A stretch of 64,000 nucleotides of DNA from assembly GCF_039613825.1 (NCBI RefSeq), contig NZ_CP154826.1, positions 1,116,001-1,180,000 of the forward strand, written 5' to 3'. Positions within the stretch are counted from its first letter, which is position 1, and every line of letters begins with the position of its first letter. Source of the DNA: Diaminobutyricibacter sp. McL0608. Lineage in GTDB: Bacteria; Actinomycetota; Actinomycetes; Actinomycetales; Microbacteriaceae. The position numbers and the translations under genes were made by a program. Positions 42,068-50,504 of this stretch are shown here, piece by piece. The notes beneath the pieces are model-generated. The model was given only the letters and a program-made list of their open reading frames with translations. It made no database searches and was not told where the DNA came from.

Positions 42068-43873
42068 GCACACCTCCTCGGCGCGGAAGCGCTCCACCTC
42101 GAGTATCCGACCCGCGTGATCTTCGACAGCGTGACCGTCGGAATCAACGAGGGCGACCGCATCGGCGTCGTCGGTCGCAACGGCGACGGAAAGTCCACGC
42201 TGCTCGCGCTGCTCGCCGACCGCATCCAGCCCGACTCTGGTCGCGTGACCCGCCGGCGGGGAGTGACCATCGGCGTCCTCGACCAGGGCGATGAACTCGA
42301 CCCTTCCCTGACGATCGGGAACACCATCGTCGGAGAGCTCGACGAGCACGTGTGGGCGGGGGATGCGCGGGTCCGCGACGTGCTCGCCGGCCTCGTCTCC
42401 GACATCCGCTGGGATGCGCTCGTCGGGGACCTCTCGGGCGGCCAGCGCCGCCGCGTCGCCCTGGCAGCGCTGCTCGTGCAGGATCTCGACGTGCTGTTCC
42501 TCGATGAGCCGACCAACCACCTCGACATCGAAGGAGTCGCCTGGCTCGCGAAGCACCTGAAGTCGCGCTGGCCGGCGAACGCGGGCGGCCTGCTGGTCGT
42601 CACGCACGATCGCTGGTTCCTCGACGAGGTCTCCACGGCGACCTGGGAGGTGCACGACCGGCTCATCGAGCCGTTCGAGGGAGGCTATGCCGCTTACATC
42701 CTGCAGCGTGTGGAGCGGGACCGGATGGCCGCCGCCAGCGAATCCAAACGGCAGAACCTGATGCGCAAGGAGCTGGCCTGGCTCCGCAGGGGAGCGCCCG
42801 CGCGCACCTCGAAGCCGAAGTTCCGCATGGATGCCGCCTACGAGCTGATCGAGAACGAGCCACCGCCGCGTGACACCGTCGCGCTCAGTCAGATGGCGAT
42901 GGCGCGCCTCGGCAAAGACGTCGTCGACCTTCTCGACGCGACGGTCGTGTACCCGCCGAAGACGGTGCTCCGCGACATCGAATGGCGGATCGCGCCCGGT
43001 GAGCGCACCGGCATCCTCGGGGTCAACGGCGCGGGCAAGTCGACGCTCCTCGGCCTCATCGCCGGAACCGTCGTCCCGACGGGCGGCCGGGTCAAGCGCG
43101 GCAAGACCGTGAAGATCGCGGTTCTGACGCAGCTGCTCGGCGACCTCGACGACATCCTCGACGAACGGGTCAGCGCGGTCATCGCCGGCAAGCGCACCAC
43201 CTACCTCGCCGGTGGCAAGGAGATGACGCCCGGGCAGATGCTCGAACGCCTCGGCTTCACCAGCGCTCAGCTCTCGACGCCGGTCAAAGACCTCTCCGGC
43301 GGCCAGCGGCGCAGGCTGCAGCTCCTGCTCATCCTGCTCGACGAGCCCAATGTGCTCATCCTCGACGAGCCGACGAACGACCTCGACACCGACATGCTGG
43401 CTGCGATGGAGGACCTGCTCGATTCGTGGCCGGGCACTCTCATCGTCGTCTCCCACGACCGGTACCTGATCGAGCGGATCACGGACAACCAGTACGCGGT
43501 GATGGATGCGGCACTGAGGCACCTGCCCGGCGGCGTTGACGAGTACCTTGCGCTGCGCCGCACCGAGTCAGCGGCGCCGAAGGCGACCGACGCCACTGCT
43601 TCGGCCGCCACTGGATCGACCTCGGCGTCGGCCCCGTCGCGGGCCCTCGCCGGAGCCCAGCTGCGCAACGCCCAGAAGGAGGTCGCGTCGATCGACCGGC
43701 GACTGGCGAAGCTCGCCGACAGAGTGGCACGCACGCACGAGCAGCTGGCAGAGCACGACCAGAACGACTATCAGGGGCTCGGTGTCATCACCGACGAACT
43801 GCGGGGACTCGAGAACGAGGTCGCCGACCTCGAGACGCGCTGGCTGGAATTGTCCGAGCAACTGGAGCATTAG
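42065..43873 (+). CDS. ABC-F family ATPase (Uup-like)
   Basis: A 602-residue protein with two ABC cassettes and no membrane part. Walker A motifs are GRNGDGKSTLL and GVNGAGKSTLL, the signatures are LSGGQRRRVALA and LSGGQRRRLQLL, and both Walker B motifs read LDEPT(N/N)HLD or LDEPTNDLD. An Arg/Ala-rich tail and a C-terminal coiled coil (LAKLADRVARTHEQLAEH ... ADLETRWLELSEQ) match Uup. ABC-F proteins act on the ribosome E site or rescue stalled translation, and some give antibiotic resistance. The short interdomain linker does not resemble dedicated resistance types, so a housekeeping role is more likely. Confidence 0.93.
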   Translation: MAHLLGAEALHLEYPTRVIFDSVTVGINEGDRIGVVGRNGDGKSTLLALLADRIQPDSGRVTRRRGVTIGVLDQGDELDPSLTIGNTIVGELDEHVWAGDARVRDVLAGLVSDIRWDALVGDLSGGQRRRVALAALLVQDLDVLFLDEPTNHLDIEGVAWLAKHLKSRWPANAGGLLVVTHDRWFLDEVSTATWEVHDRLIEPFEGGYAAYILQRVERDRMAAASESKRQNLMRKELAWLRRGAPARTSKPKFRMDAAYELIENEPPPRDTVALSQMAMARLGKDVVDLLDATVVYPPKTVLRDIEWRIAPGERTGILGVNGAGKSTLLGLIAGTVVPTGGRVKRGKTVKIAVLTQLLGDLDDILDERVSAVIAGKRTTYLAGGKEMTPGQMLERLGFTSAQLSTPVKDLSGGQRRRLQLLLILLDEPNVLILDEPTNDLDTDMLAAMEDLLDSWPGTLIVVSHDRYLIERITDNQYAVMDAALRHLPGGVDEYLALRRTESAAPKATDATASAATGSTSASAPSRALAGAQLRNAQKEVASIDRRLAKLADRVARTHEQLAEHDQNDYQGLGVITDELRGLENEVADLETRWLELSEQLEH

Positions 43874-43884
43874 GACGGCCGCAG

Positions 43885-45501
43885 ATGGTCACGCACGAAG
43901 TCACAAACCAGGTTCCGAGACGAATCGGTGTCGATGAGTTCCGTGCGAACATCGCCCTCGTCGAGGGCATCAGGCGGTACGACGCAGGGTGGGCCGAAAG
44001 CGACCTCGAGCGCGTCGGTTCTCTTGTGGGAACAGAGGAGTTCCAGGACGACGCCGAGCGCGCCAACACCTGCGTGCCCCGACTGATCCCCTTCGACCGG
44101 GTCGGCAACCGGCTCGACGAAGTCGAATACGACCCGTCATATCACCGGATCATCGCGGAGGCAGCGCGAGCCGGGGCCCACACCGCGGCCTGGGCGGAGC
44201 CTCGGCCGGGCGCGAACGTCGCCCGCGCGGCGGCCTTCATGCTGTTCGCCCAGATCGAGCCCGGGCACGCGTGCCCGATCTCGATGACCCACGCCGCCGT
44301 CCCCGCCCTTGCTGCGAACCAGGAGCTCGCGGCGAAATGGACTCCGCGGCTGCTGAGCCGGGAGTACGACGGAACGCTCCGGCCCGGCAAGTCGTCCGCT
44401 CTCTTCGGGATGGCGATGACCGAAAAGCAGGGCGGGTCGGATGTGCGTGCCAACACCACGCGCGCCATCGGCTCCGGAGACGGAAGCTGGCTCCTCACCG
44501 GCCACAAATGGTTCTGCAGTGCCCCTATGTCAGACGGTTTCCTCGTGCTGGCGCAGACGGATGCGGGACTGGGCTGCTTCCTCGTGCCACGCGTCCTCGA
44601 TGACGGAACCCGCAATACTTTCCTGATCCAGCGGCTCAAGGACAAACTCGGGAACCGCTCGAACGCGTCCGGCGAGATCGAGTTCGATCGCACGGTCGGG
44701 TTCCTCGTCGGGGAGGAGGGGCGTGGTGTCCGTACCATCATCGAGATGGTCAATCGCACCCGGCTCGACTGCATCTTCGGGAGTGCCGCCGGCATGCGCC
44801 AGGCCGTGACCGAGGCGCTCTGGCATGCGCGGCACCGTCGGGCCTTCGGCGCGCTGCTGGTGGATCAGCCGGCGATGACGGCGGTGATCGCCGACCTCGC
44901 ACTCGAGTCGGAGGCGGCCACCGCGGTGTCCCTTCGTCTCGCCCGCGCCCATGACGACGACGCTCCCGACGCAGACCGGGCCTTCCGGAGACTCGCGACC
45001 GCGGTGACGAAGTACTGGGTCTGCAAGCGCGGCCCGGGTCACGCGTACGAGGCGCTGGAGTGCCTCGGCGGCAACGGCTACACCGAGGCCTTCCCTCTGG
45101 CGCGCCGCTACCGGGAGCAGCCGGTGATGGCGGTCTGGGAGGGATCCGGCAATGTGATCGCCCTCGATGTCCTCCGCGCGATCACTCGGGAGCCGGAGAC
45201 ACTCGACGCGTTCGATGCGGAAATCTCGTCGGCTCGAGGGGCGCATCCGACCTTCGATGCGCACCTCGAGGCGACCAGACGCCTCGCGCGGTCGCTCGCC
45301 GGAAGCGATTCCGCGCCCGGCCAGGCGCGCCGCCTGGTGGGTGCGCTGGCGCTCAGCCTGCAGGCGTCCCTGCTTCTCCGGACGGCTCCGGGCGCGGTCT
45401 CGGAGGCCTTCGTTTCGGCACGCCTCGGTGAGAACCGGTCGACTCTGTACGGCGAACTCGATCCGGGTACGGATCTCGCCGCCATCCTCGCCCGGGCCTG
45501 A
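43885..45501 (+). CDS. acyl-CoA dehydrogenase family protein, AidB-like
   Basis: A 538-residue flavoprotein of the AidB branch. Distinct features are the N-terminal DAERANTCVPRLIPFDR, TEKQGGSDVRANTT (flavin-binding loop), HKWFCSAPMSDGFLVLA and ECLGGNGYTEAFPLARRYRE. E. coli AidB is induced by alkylating agents and binds DNA through a C-terminal domain. The equivalent C-terminus here is Ala/Arg-rich. Isovaleryl-CoA dehydrogenase activity is weak in E. coli AidB, and the physiological role remains uncertain. It starts 11 bp after the ABC-F stop. Confidence 0.92.
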   Translation: MVTHEVTNQVPRRIGVDEFRANIALVEGIRRYDAGWAESDLERVGSLVGTEEFQDDAERANTCVPRLIPFDRVGNRLDEVEYDPSYHRIIAEAARAGAHTAAWAEPRPGANVARAAAFMLFAQIEPGHACPISMTHAAVPALAANQELAAKWTPRLLSREYDGTLRPGKSSALFGMAMTEKQGGSDVRANTTRAIGSGDGSWLLTGHKWFCSAPMSDGFLVLAQTDAGLGCFLVPRVLDDGTRNTFLIQRLKDKLGNRSNASGEIEFDRTVGFLVGEEGRGVRTIIEMVNRTRLDCIFGSAAGMRQAVTEALWHARHRRAFGALLVDQPAMTAVIADLALESEAATAVSLRLARAHDDDAPDADRAFRRLATAVTKYWVCKRGPGHAYEALECLGGNGYTEAFPLARRYREQPVMAVWEGSGNVIALDVLRAITREPETLDAFDAEISSARGAHPTFDAHLEATRRLARSLAGSDSAPGQARRLVGALALSLQASLLLRTAPGAVSEAFVSARLGENRSTLYGELDPGTDLAAILARA

Positions 45502-45538
45502 GGCTTCCCCGGGCAGCGCTGCGAACCGCCCGGTCGGC

Positions 45539-48052
45539 TCAGACGGGCTGCGGTTCGTCCGCGGTGGCGCCGATCGCCCGGTAGAACTGGTCGACCGCCT
45601 TGCGGTTGTACGCGTGGTAGTCGAACACGCTCGCCGGCACCTCGCCGTGCAGGAACGCGGCCATCCCGTCGGCGACGCCCTCGTCGGTCTGCGGCACGAC
45701 CATCCCGGAACCCGCCGGCAGCGCGTTCTTCGCGGACGCGAACTCCACGGTGACAATGGGCAGGCCGAGCACAAGGGCTTCGAGGATGACCATCGGCTGG
45801 CCTTCGTAGTCGCTCGACAGGACGAAGCAGTCGGAGTGGGCCATGATCACGTGCGGGTTGCGCTGCATTCCCGTCAGGAAGACGGCGCCGGTGAGACCGA
45901 GCTCGGCGATCAGAGCGATCAGGTCGTTCTCGAGAGGTCCGGAGCCGACGATGACCAGCCTGGTCTGCGGATTGGTCCCGTGCACGCGGGCGAAGGCCCG
46001 GATGAGGCGTCCCTGGTTCTTCTCCGGCGACAACCGGCCGACGGTGACGAAGGTGGTCACGTCGTCGTCGGGGGCCAGTAGTGCTTCCGCCCAGTCGGGA
46101 ACGGTGCCGGTCTCCTCGTCGAAGCTCGCCGCGCGGAGGTCGGCTGCGGCATATTCGAGGATGTGGTCGGCGTCGACCGTGTTCAGCGCCGAGATGAACT
46201 TGTGGCCGTCGGCATACTCCGCGAGTTCCTTGCGGTTGATGTCAGACAGGGTCGGCGACACCGAGACGAGGTGGTCGTACTGCTCGTAGAGGGTGAAGAT
46301 CTGGGTGAGGCTGTGCAGCATCCGCTTCTGGCCGTCGACCTCGCGGTGCGCGTCCGACGCGAGGTCGTTGTGCAGCCAGATCGAACGCACGGCTTCGGGG
46401 GAGTGCAGGAGCAGAGCCGCCCAGAACGGGCCGTAGCCGCTGAAATCCACGACGTAGTCGAACACGGACTCGCCGAAGCAGCGGGTCCACTCGTCGTTCC
46501 AGAGTTCGTCCTGCATGGGGTTGTCGCGGTGCTCCGCGATCCGGCCGCGACGGAAGTGCAGGTGACGGGCGAGGTGCCGCAGCTTGGTTCCATTCATGCC
46601 GCCCACACGCGGGAACTGCCGGACCTCGGGGTTGATCGCCTTCTGCTTGCCGATGGCCGCGGGCGATGTGCTCTGGGCGAAGAACGCCGAGACGTCGTAG
46701 TCCGCGTGGTCGATGTTGTTGAGCAGATTCAGGACGGACGTCGTAATGCCGTTGGGACGCATGCCGCCCAGGTAGAGCAGTATCGACTTGCGGCCGTCCG
46801 AATGGTCGGTGCGCAGCCGGTAGCCGTCGGTGTTGCCGCGGAACACGATGTCGACGACGCGGTCGGCCGCCTCGCCGTCGTCGAAGCCGCAGAACTCCTG
46901 CTGCATCTGCAGGTAGCGTTCGCGGTGGGTGGCGGGGATCGCGTCGCCGTCGGCGGCGATCGCGTTCAGGATGTCGCCGAGCTCGTGCGCGGTCACAGCC
47001 ACCGGGCCCGGCCACTGGTCGGGTTCCAGGTACAGACCGCGAGTGTTCGAGTAGTCGGCCAGGTCGGGCGCGAAGAACGCGACGGGTCGGCCGGTTTCGA
47101 GGAAGTCGAAGAAGATGCTGGAGTAGTCCGTGATCAGCACATCGGTCGCGCCGAGGATCACGTTCGTCGGCAGCTCGTTCGGCACGAGCATGCGCTTCAG
47201 CTCCGGCCGGGTGTGCGCGAGACTGTGCACGATCTGGTGGGTCTTCAGCAGCACGATGTAACGACTCGTGTCGATGCGGCTCTCGACGGCCGAGATGTGC
47301 GTGAGGAGGTCGTCGATGTCGTCGTTCGGCCGCGAGAAGGACGTGCCCTTCCAGGTGGGGGCGTAGAGGATGATCTTGCGATCGCCGAGCGGGATACCCG
47401 TCTCGGTCAGCGTGGCCCGGATGCTCGCCAGCCCGGCCTCGTCGAGGCGCTGACGGTCGATTCTCGGGTAGCCCTCTTCGATGATGGTCCCGCGGTAGAT
47501 TCCGCGGAGCTTGTACGCCGTCTCGTACATCTGGTCGGCCATGAACGGGTTCGCGGCCAGCAGATAGTCGGCGGCGACGAAGTTGCGGATGATGTTGGCC
47601 GTCGCGAGCGCGCCCTCTTCGATGTCGTAGCCCATCCGTTTGAGCGGAGTGCCGTGCCACGTGTTCAGGTACACCTGGCCTTCGCGCTTGCTGAAGTCGG
47701 GCGGGAAAGTCGCATTGTTGACGATGAAGTTGCTGGTCGCCAGCGCGCGGAAGTAGGCGGGCGACCCGTACCGCACGAACGACACATTCGCCCGGCCGGC
47801 GAACTCGGCGACCGTCGAACGGTACTTGTCCACGTCGGAGAGCACCCAGATGTGGGTGAGATGCGCGAGATCGGGCGACGCGAGGAGCTTTCGGAAGATC
47901 GCTTCGGGGTTGCAGAGCATGCCATTGCCGGAGAACGACTCGTAGAGCACCGACCCCTGCACGATCGGCTGGCGGCGCCAATACGCGTGGATCTCGAACC
48001 GGGCGGCGCGCTTGACACGGGAGGGCAGTCGTTTCAGGCGTGACAGTCTCAT
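45539..48052 (-). CDS. TagF-like CDP-glycerol glycerophosphotransferase fused to a GT4 glycosyltransferase
   Basis: An 837-residue fusion. Residues about 40-400 are a Glyphos_transf module (VYLNTWHGTPLKRMGYDIEE with a conserved His, GATDVLITDYSSIFFDF). Residues about 430-837 are a GT4 domain (VTVGRLSPEKNQGRLIRAF, LVIVGSGPLENDL, SSDYEGQPMVILEALVLGLP). It probably polymerises glycerol- or ribitol-phosphate units and adds a sugar to a cell-wall teichoic acid at the inner membrane face. The N-terminus is basic and may bind membrane. A TACAAT box precedes the ATG. No other wall-polymer genes are adjacent. Confidence 0.9.
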   Translation of the reverse strand: MRLSRLKRLPSRVKRAARFEIHAYWRRQPIVQGSVLYESFSGNGMLCNPEAIFRKLLASPDLAHLTHIWVLSDVDKYRSTVAEFAGRANVSFVRYGSPAYFRALATSNFIVNNATFPPDFSKREGQVYLNTWHGTPLKRMGYDIEEGALATANIIRNFVAADYLLAANPFMADQMYETAYKLRGIYRGTIIEEGYPRIDRQRLDEAGLASIRATLTETGIPLGDRKIILYAPTWKGTSFSRPNDDIDDLLTHISAVESRIDTSRYIVLLKTHQIVHSLAHTRPELKRMLVPNELPTNVILGATDVLITDYSSIFFDFLETGRPVAFFAPDLADYSNTRGLYLEPDQWPGPVAVTAHELGDILNAIAADGDAIPATHRERYLQMQQEFCGFDDGEAADRVVDIVFRGNTDGYRLRTDHSDGRKSILLYLGGMRPNGITTSVLNLLNNIDHADYDVSAFFAQSTSPAAIGKQKAINPEVRQFPRVGGMNGTKLRHLARHLHFRRGRIAEHRDNPMQDELWNDEWTRCFGESVFDYVVDFSGYGPFWAALLLHSPEAVRSIWLHNDLASDAHREVDGQKRMLHSLTQIFTLYEQYDHLVSVSPTLSDINRKELAEYADGHKFISALNTVDADHILEYAAADLRAASFDEETGTVPDWAEALLAPDDDVTTFVTVGRLSPEKNQGRLIRAFARVHGTNPQTRLVIVGSGPLENDLIALIAELGLTGAVFLTGMQRNPHVIMAHSDCFVLSSDYEGQPMVILEALVLGLPIVTVEFASAKNALPAGSGMVVPQTDEGVADGMAAFLHGEVPASVFDYHAYNRKAVDQFYRAIGATADEPQPV

Positions 48053-48066
48053 CGCATCCGATTGTA
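48050..48066 (-). promoter_or_regulatory. -10 box before the TagF-GT4 gene
   Basis: TACAAT (48061-48066, minus strand), the best consensus -10 in the window, ends 8 nt before the ATG. The transcript is leaderless or nearly so. Confidence 0.55.
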
Positions 48067-48143
48067 TTGACGCGGGATAACGGTCTCCTGTGAGCCGCCT
48101 ATGTCGCGGCTCGCTGACGTCGCCGCCAGCCCGGCCTCGGCGC

Positions 48144-48200
48144 CGAAAGGTGCCAGAAGTGGTCCAAACCGCGCGCGAAAGCCACTTCTCGCACCTTTCG
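48144..48200. repeat. long intergenic palindrome with GGTCCAAAC loop
   Basis: A 19-bp inverted repeat with one mismatch (CGAAAGGTGCCAGAAGTGG at 48144-48162 against its near-complement at 48182-48200) encloses a 19-nt loop. The left arm runs into TCCAAAC, giving GGTCCAAAC. The same nonamer occurs in the palindrome after prs. No gene is encoded here. It may be a REP-like dispersed element. Confidence 0.6.
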
Positions 48201-48264
48201 TCACCCAGAACACCCGAGAAGGTTTAGCGCTCGTCACCCAGAACACCCGACAAGGTTTGGCGCA
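48199..48264. repeat. two tandem copies of a 33-bp unit
   Basis: A 33-bp unit beginning CGTCACCCAGAACACCCGA is repeated head to tail at 48199-48231 and 48232-48264 with three differences. It directly abuts the right arm of the palindrome. Together they fill most of the 286-bp gap between the TagF-GT4 and MarR genes. Confidence 0.7.
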
Positions 48265-48338
48265 GCGAAGCGAAGGGCGACCGCGTCGGCCGCAGCGAAG
48301 CACTGTCGCGCCGGGCGGGGACCGGCGCGACCATAAAC

Positions 48339-48833
48339 TCAGTCGAACCCGAGCGACAGCCGGCGGAGGAGGCCCGCGAGCCGCTCCTGGTCAGTCGGGG
48401 AGAGCGACGACAGCAGTTCCGCCTCGGCGTCGACCAGGCGCGTGATCGCCGCATCGACGCGCGCGAGACCCTGCGGCGTCATGTGCACGAGGATGCCCCG
48501 TCCGTCGTTGGGGTCGGTGCGGCGTTCGACGAGGTCGCGCTCGACGAGCCGGTCGATCCGGTTGGTCATGGTTCCGCTGGAGACGAGCGTCTGCTGCAGG
48601 AGCGCCTTCGGACTGAGCTGGTACGGCGCTCCCGCCCGCCGCAGCGCGGAGAGCACGTCGAACTCCCAGGAGTCGAGCTCGGACCGGGTGAAGGCGTTCT
48701 TGCGGGCGCGGTCGAGATGCTTGGACAGCCGCGCGACGCGAGACAGCACTTGCAGCGGAGAGAAGTCGAGGTCGGGGCGCTCCCGAAGCCACGAGTCCAC
48801 GATCCGGTCGACTTCGTCGCTTGCGTCAGGCAT
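48339..48833 (-). CDS. MarR-family transcriptional regulator
   Basis: A 164-residue winged-helix protein. Helices around LDSWEFDVLSALRRAGAPYQ and LSPKALLQQTLVSSGTMTNR form the HTH, followed by the wing VERRTDPNDGRGILVHMT. C-terminal helices (VDAAITRLVDAEAELLSSLS) give the dimer interface. MarR proteins bind palindromes and respond to small phenolic or oxidant ligands. An inverted repeat overlaps its own -10 and start codon. No obvious transporter or enzyme target is adjacent. Confidence 0.92.
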   Translation of the reverse strand: MPDASDEVDRIVDSWLRERPDLDFSPLQVLSRVARLSKHLDRARKNAFTRSELDSWEFDVLSALRRAGAPYQLSPKALLQQTLVSSGTMTNRIDRLVERDLVERRTDPNDGRGILVHMTPQGLARVDAAITRLVDAEAELLSSLSPTDQERLAGLLRRLSLGFD

Positions 48834-48845
48834 TTCACAATGCTA
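48830..48845 (-). promoter_or_regulatory. leaderless marR promoter with overlapping inverted repeat
   Basis: TAGCAT (48840-48845, minus strand) is 6 nt before the ATG. The inverted repeat GCATT-TCAC-AATGC (48830-48843) overlaps both the -10 and the start codon, so binding would block transcription or initiation. This suggests autorepression. Confidence 0.5.
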
Positions 48846-48955
48846 TTTCTTCGTGCACCGGTTTGGCCCGCAGGCGGCCGGCGCGACCCTCCGCGTCCGG
48901 TCGCACCACCCCGCGTCTGGCAAACTGGGGGATGCGATCGCTCCGGCGGTCGCGG

Positions 48956-49030
48956 TCCGCCTTGGTGTAATGGCAGCACGACAGCCTTTGGAGCTGTTAG
49001 GTCCAGGTTCGAGTCCTGGAGGCGGAGCCA
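48956..49030 (+). tRNA. tRNA-Gln (anticodon TTG)
   Basis: A 75-nt cloverleaf. The acceptor stem TCCGCCT pairs with AGGCGGA, G is the discriminator base and CCA is encoded at 49028-49030. The anticodon loop CTTTGGA carries TTG, which reads CAA and, by wobble, CAG. The T arm is CCAGG-TTCGAGT-CCTGG. It lies 49 bp upstream of glmU, a common actinobacterial neighbour. Confidence 0.96.
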
Positions 49031-49079
49031 CGCGAACCCGTGGCGGTTCTTCGCCGCGGCTGAGAGGAAGTGAGCACGC

Positions 49080-50504
49080 ATGACCGATTCACATCTCGCG
49101 ATCGTCGTCCTGGCCGCGGGCCAGGGCACGCGAATGAAGTCCGCGACCCCGAAACTCCTGCACCCGCTCGCCGGTGTGCCGATCGTCGGTCATGTGCTGG
49201 CCACCGCGCGCACGCTGGATGCGGCGCACGTGATCACCGTGGTCCGTCACGAACGGGATCGTCTCGTCGAGGTCATCGAGGCCGACATGCCCGAGAGTGT
49301 GATCGTCGACCAGGATGATGTGCCGGGCACCGGTCGCGCGGTCGAGCTCGCCGTCGCGGCGCTCCCCGCGGACTTCGAGGGGGATGTGCTGGTCGTCAAC
49401 GGCGATGTGCCGCTCCTCGACGCAGAGACCCTCGCCGGGCTCATCGAGAAGCACCGCGCCGGACACGCCGCTGCGACCATCCTGTCCAGCTTCCCCGTCG
49501 ACGCAGCCGGCTACGGGCGTATCGTGCGCACCCCGGAGGGACATCTCGACCGGATCGTCGAGCACAAGGATGCGACGGATGCGGAACGCGAGATCGGCGA
49601 GATCAACGCCGGCATCTACCTGTTCGGGCTCTCCGCCCTCCGCGACCAGCTGGCTGCCCTCACGACCGACAACGCGCAGGGCGAGAAGTACCTGACCGAC
49701 GTGATCGAGTTGCTGCGGCGCGCGGGTTCCGAGGTGGATGCGCTCCCCGTCTCCGAATCCTGGCTGGTCGAGGGCATCAACGACCGGGCACAACTCAGCG
49801 AGGCTGCAGCGAAACTCAACGCGCTCCTCGTACGCGGCTGGCAGCTCGCCGGCGTCACGGTGCAGGACCCGGCGACGACGTGGATCGACCTGAAGGCGAA
49901 GCTCGCCGAAGACGTCACCGTGCTGCCCGGCACCCAGATCCTCGGCGCCACGACGATCGCCCGCGGCGCCACCGTCGGCCCGGACACGACACTCCTCGAC
50001 TGCGAGATCGGCGAGGACGCCCGGGTCAGCCGTACCGACGCCACCCTCTCGGTCATCGAAGCCAACGCGACCGTCGGACCTTTCGCCTACCTGCGCCCGG
50101 GCACGTATCTGGGAGCATCCGGCAAGATCGGCACGTTCGTCGAGACCAAGAACGCCCGCATCGGCTCCGGCACGAAGCTCGCGCACTTCAACTATGTCGG
50201 CGACGCGGAGGTCGGCGAGAAGTCCAATCTCGGAGCCGGCGTCATCACCGCCAACTACGACGGGGTCAACAAGCACCGCACCGAGATCGGTTCGCACGTG
50301 CGCGTGAGCACCAATACGGTGTTCGTCGCTCCCGTTAGGATGGGGGACGGAGCCTACACCGGAGCAGGCACGGTCGTTCGAAAAGACGTTCCACCGGGCG
50401 CGCTGGCCATCACGGTGGCTCCACAACGCAATATCGAGGGCTGGGTCGCCACGAAACGCCCTGGCACCGACGCCGCACGAGCTGCGGAAGAGAGCGGGGA
50501 ATAG
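49080..50504 (+). CDS. glmU: bifunctional UDP-GlcNAc pyrophosphorylase / GlcN-1-P acetyltransferase
   Basis: A 474-residue enzyme. The nucleotidyltransferase half begins with VVLAAGQGTRMKSATPKLLHP. The C-terminal left-handed beta-helix of hexapeptide repeats includes GTYLGASGKIG, FVETKNARIGSGTKLAHFNY and GAGVITANYDGV. It makes UDP-N-acetylglucosamine for peptidoglycan and wall polymers. GAGGAAG upstream of the ATG is a reasonable ribosome site. The next gene (prs) starts in the base after the stop. Confidence 0.97.
   Translation: MTDSHLAIVVLAAGQGTRMKSATPKLLHPLAGVPIVGHVLATARTLDAAHVITVVRHERDRLVEVIEADMPESVIVDQDDVPGTGRAVELAVAALPADFEGDVLVVNGDVPLLDAETLAGLIEKHRAGHAAATILSSFPVDAAGYGRIVRTPEGHLDRIVEHKDATDAEREIGEINAGIYLFGLSALRDQLAALTTDNAQGEKYLTDVIELLRRAGSEVDALPVSESWLVEGINDRAQLSEAAAKLNALLVRGWQLAGVTVQDPATTWIDLKAKLAEDVTVLPGTQILGATTIARGATVGPDTTLLDCEIGEDARVSRTDATLSVIEANATVGPFAYLRPGTYLGASGKIGTFVETKNARIGSGTKLAHFNYVGDAEVGEKSNLGAGVITANYDGVNKHRTEIGSHVRVSTNTVFVAPVRMGDGAYTGAGTVVRKDVPPGALAITVAPQRNIEGWVATKRPGTDAARAAEESGE

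Noticed and set aside
41930-43522. In-frame N-terminal extension of the STAND regulator through the ABC-F gene on the opposite strand
   Set aside because: The extension is antisense to a well-supported ABC-F gene, while the ATG at 41929 has a ribosome site and the Walker A motif follows at the usual distance.
45502-45538. CCGGGC/GCCCGG hairpin between the AidB-like and TagF-GT4 genes as a terminator
   Set aside because: The 6-bp arms have a 13-nt loop and no T-run on either side, which is weak in such GC-rich sequence.
48049-48303. Small minus-strand ORF with a repeated KPSRVFWVT peptide
   Set aside because: The repeat peptide is simply the translation of the 33-bp tandem repeat and the palindrome; no ribosome site or promoter supports it.
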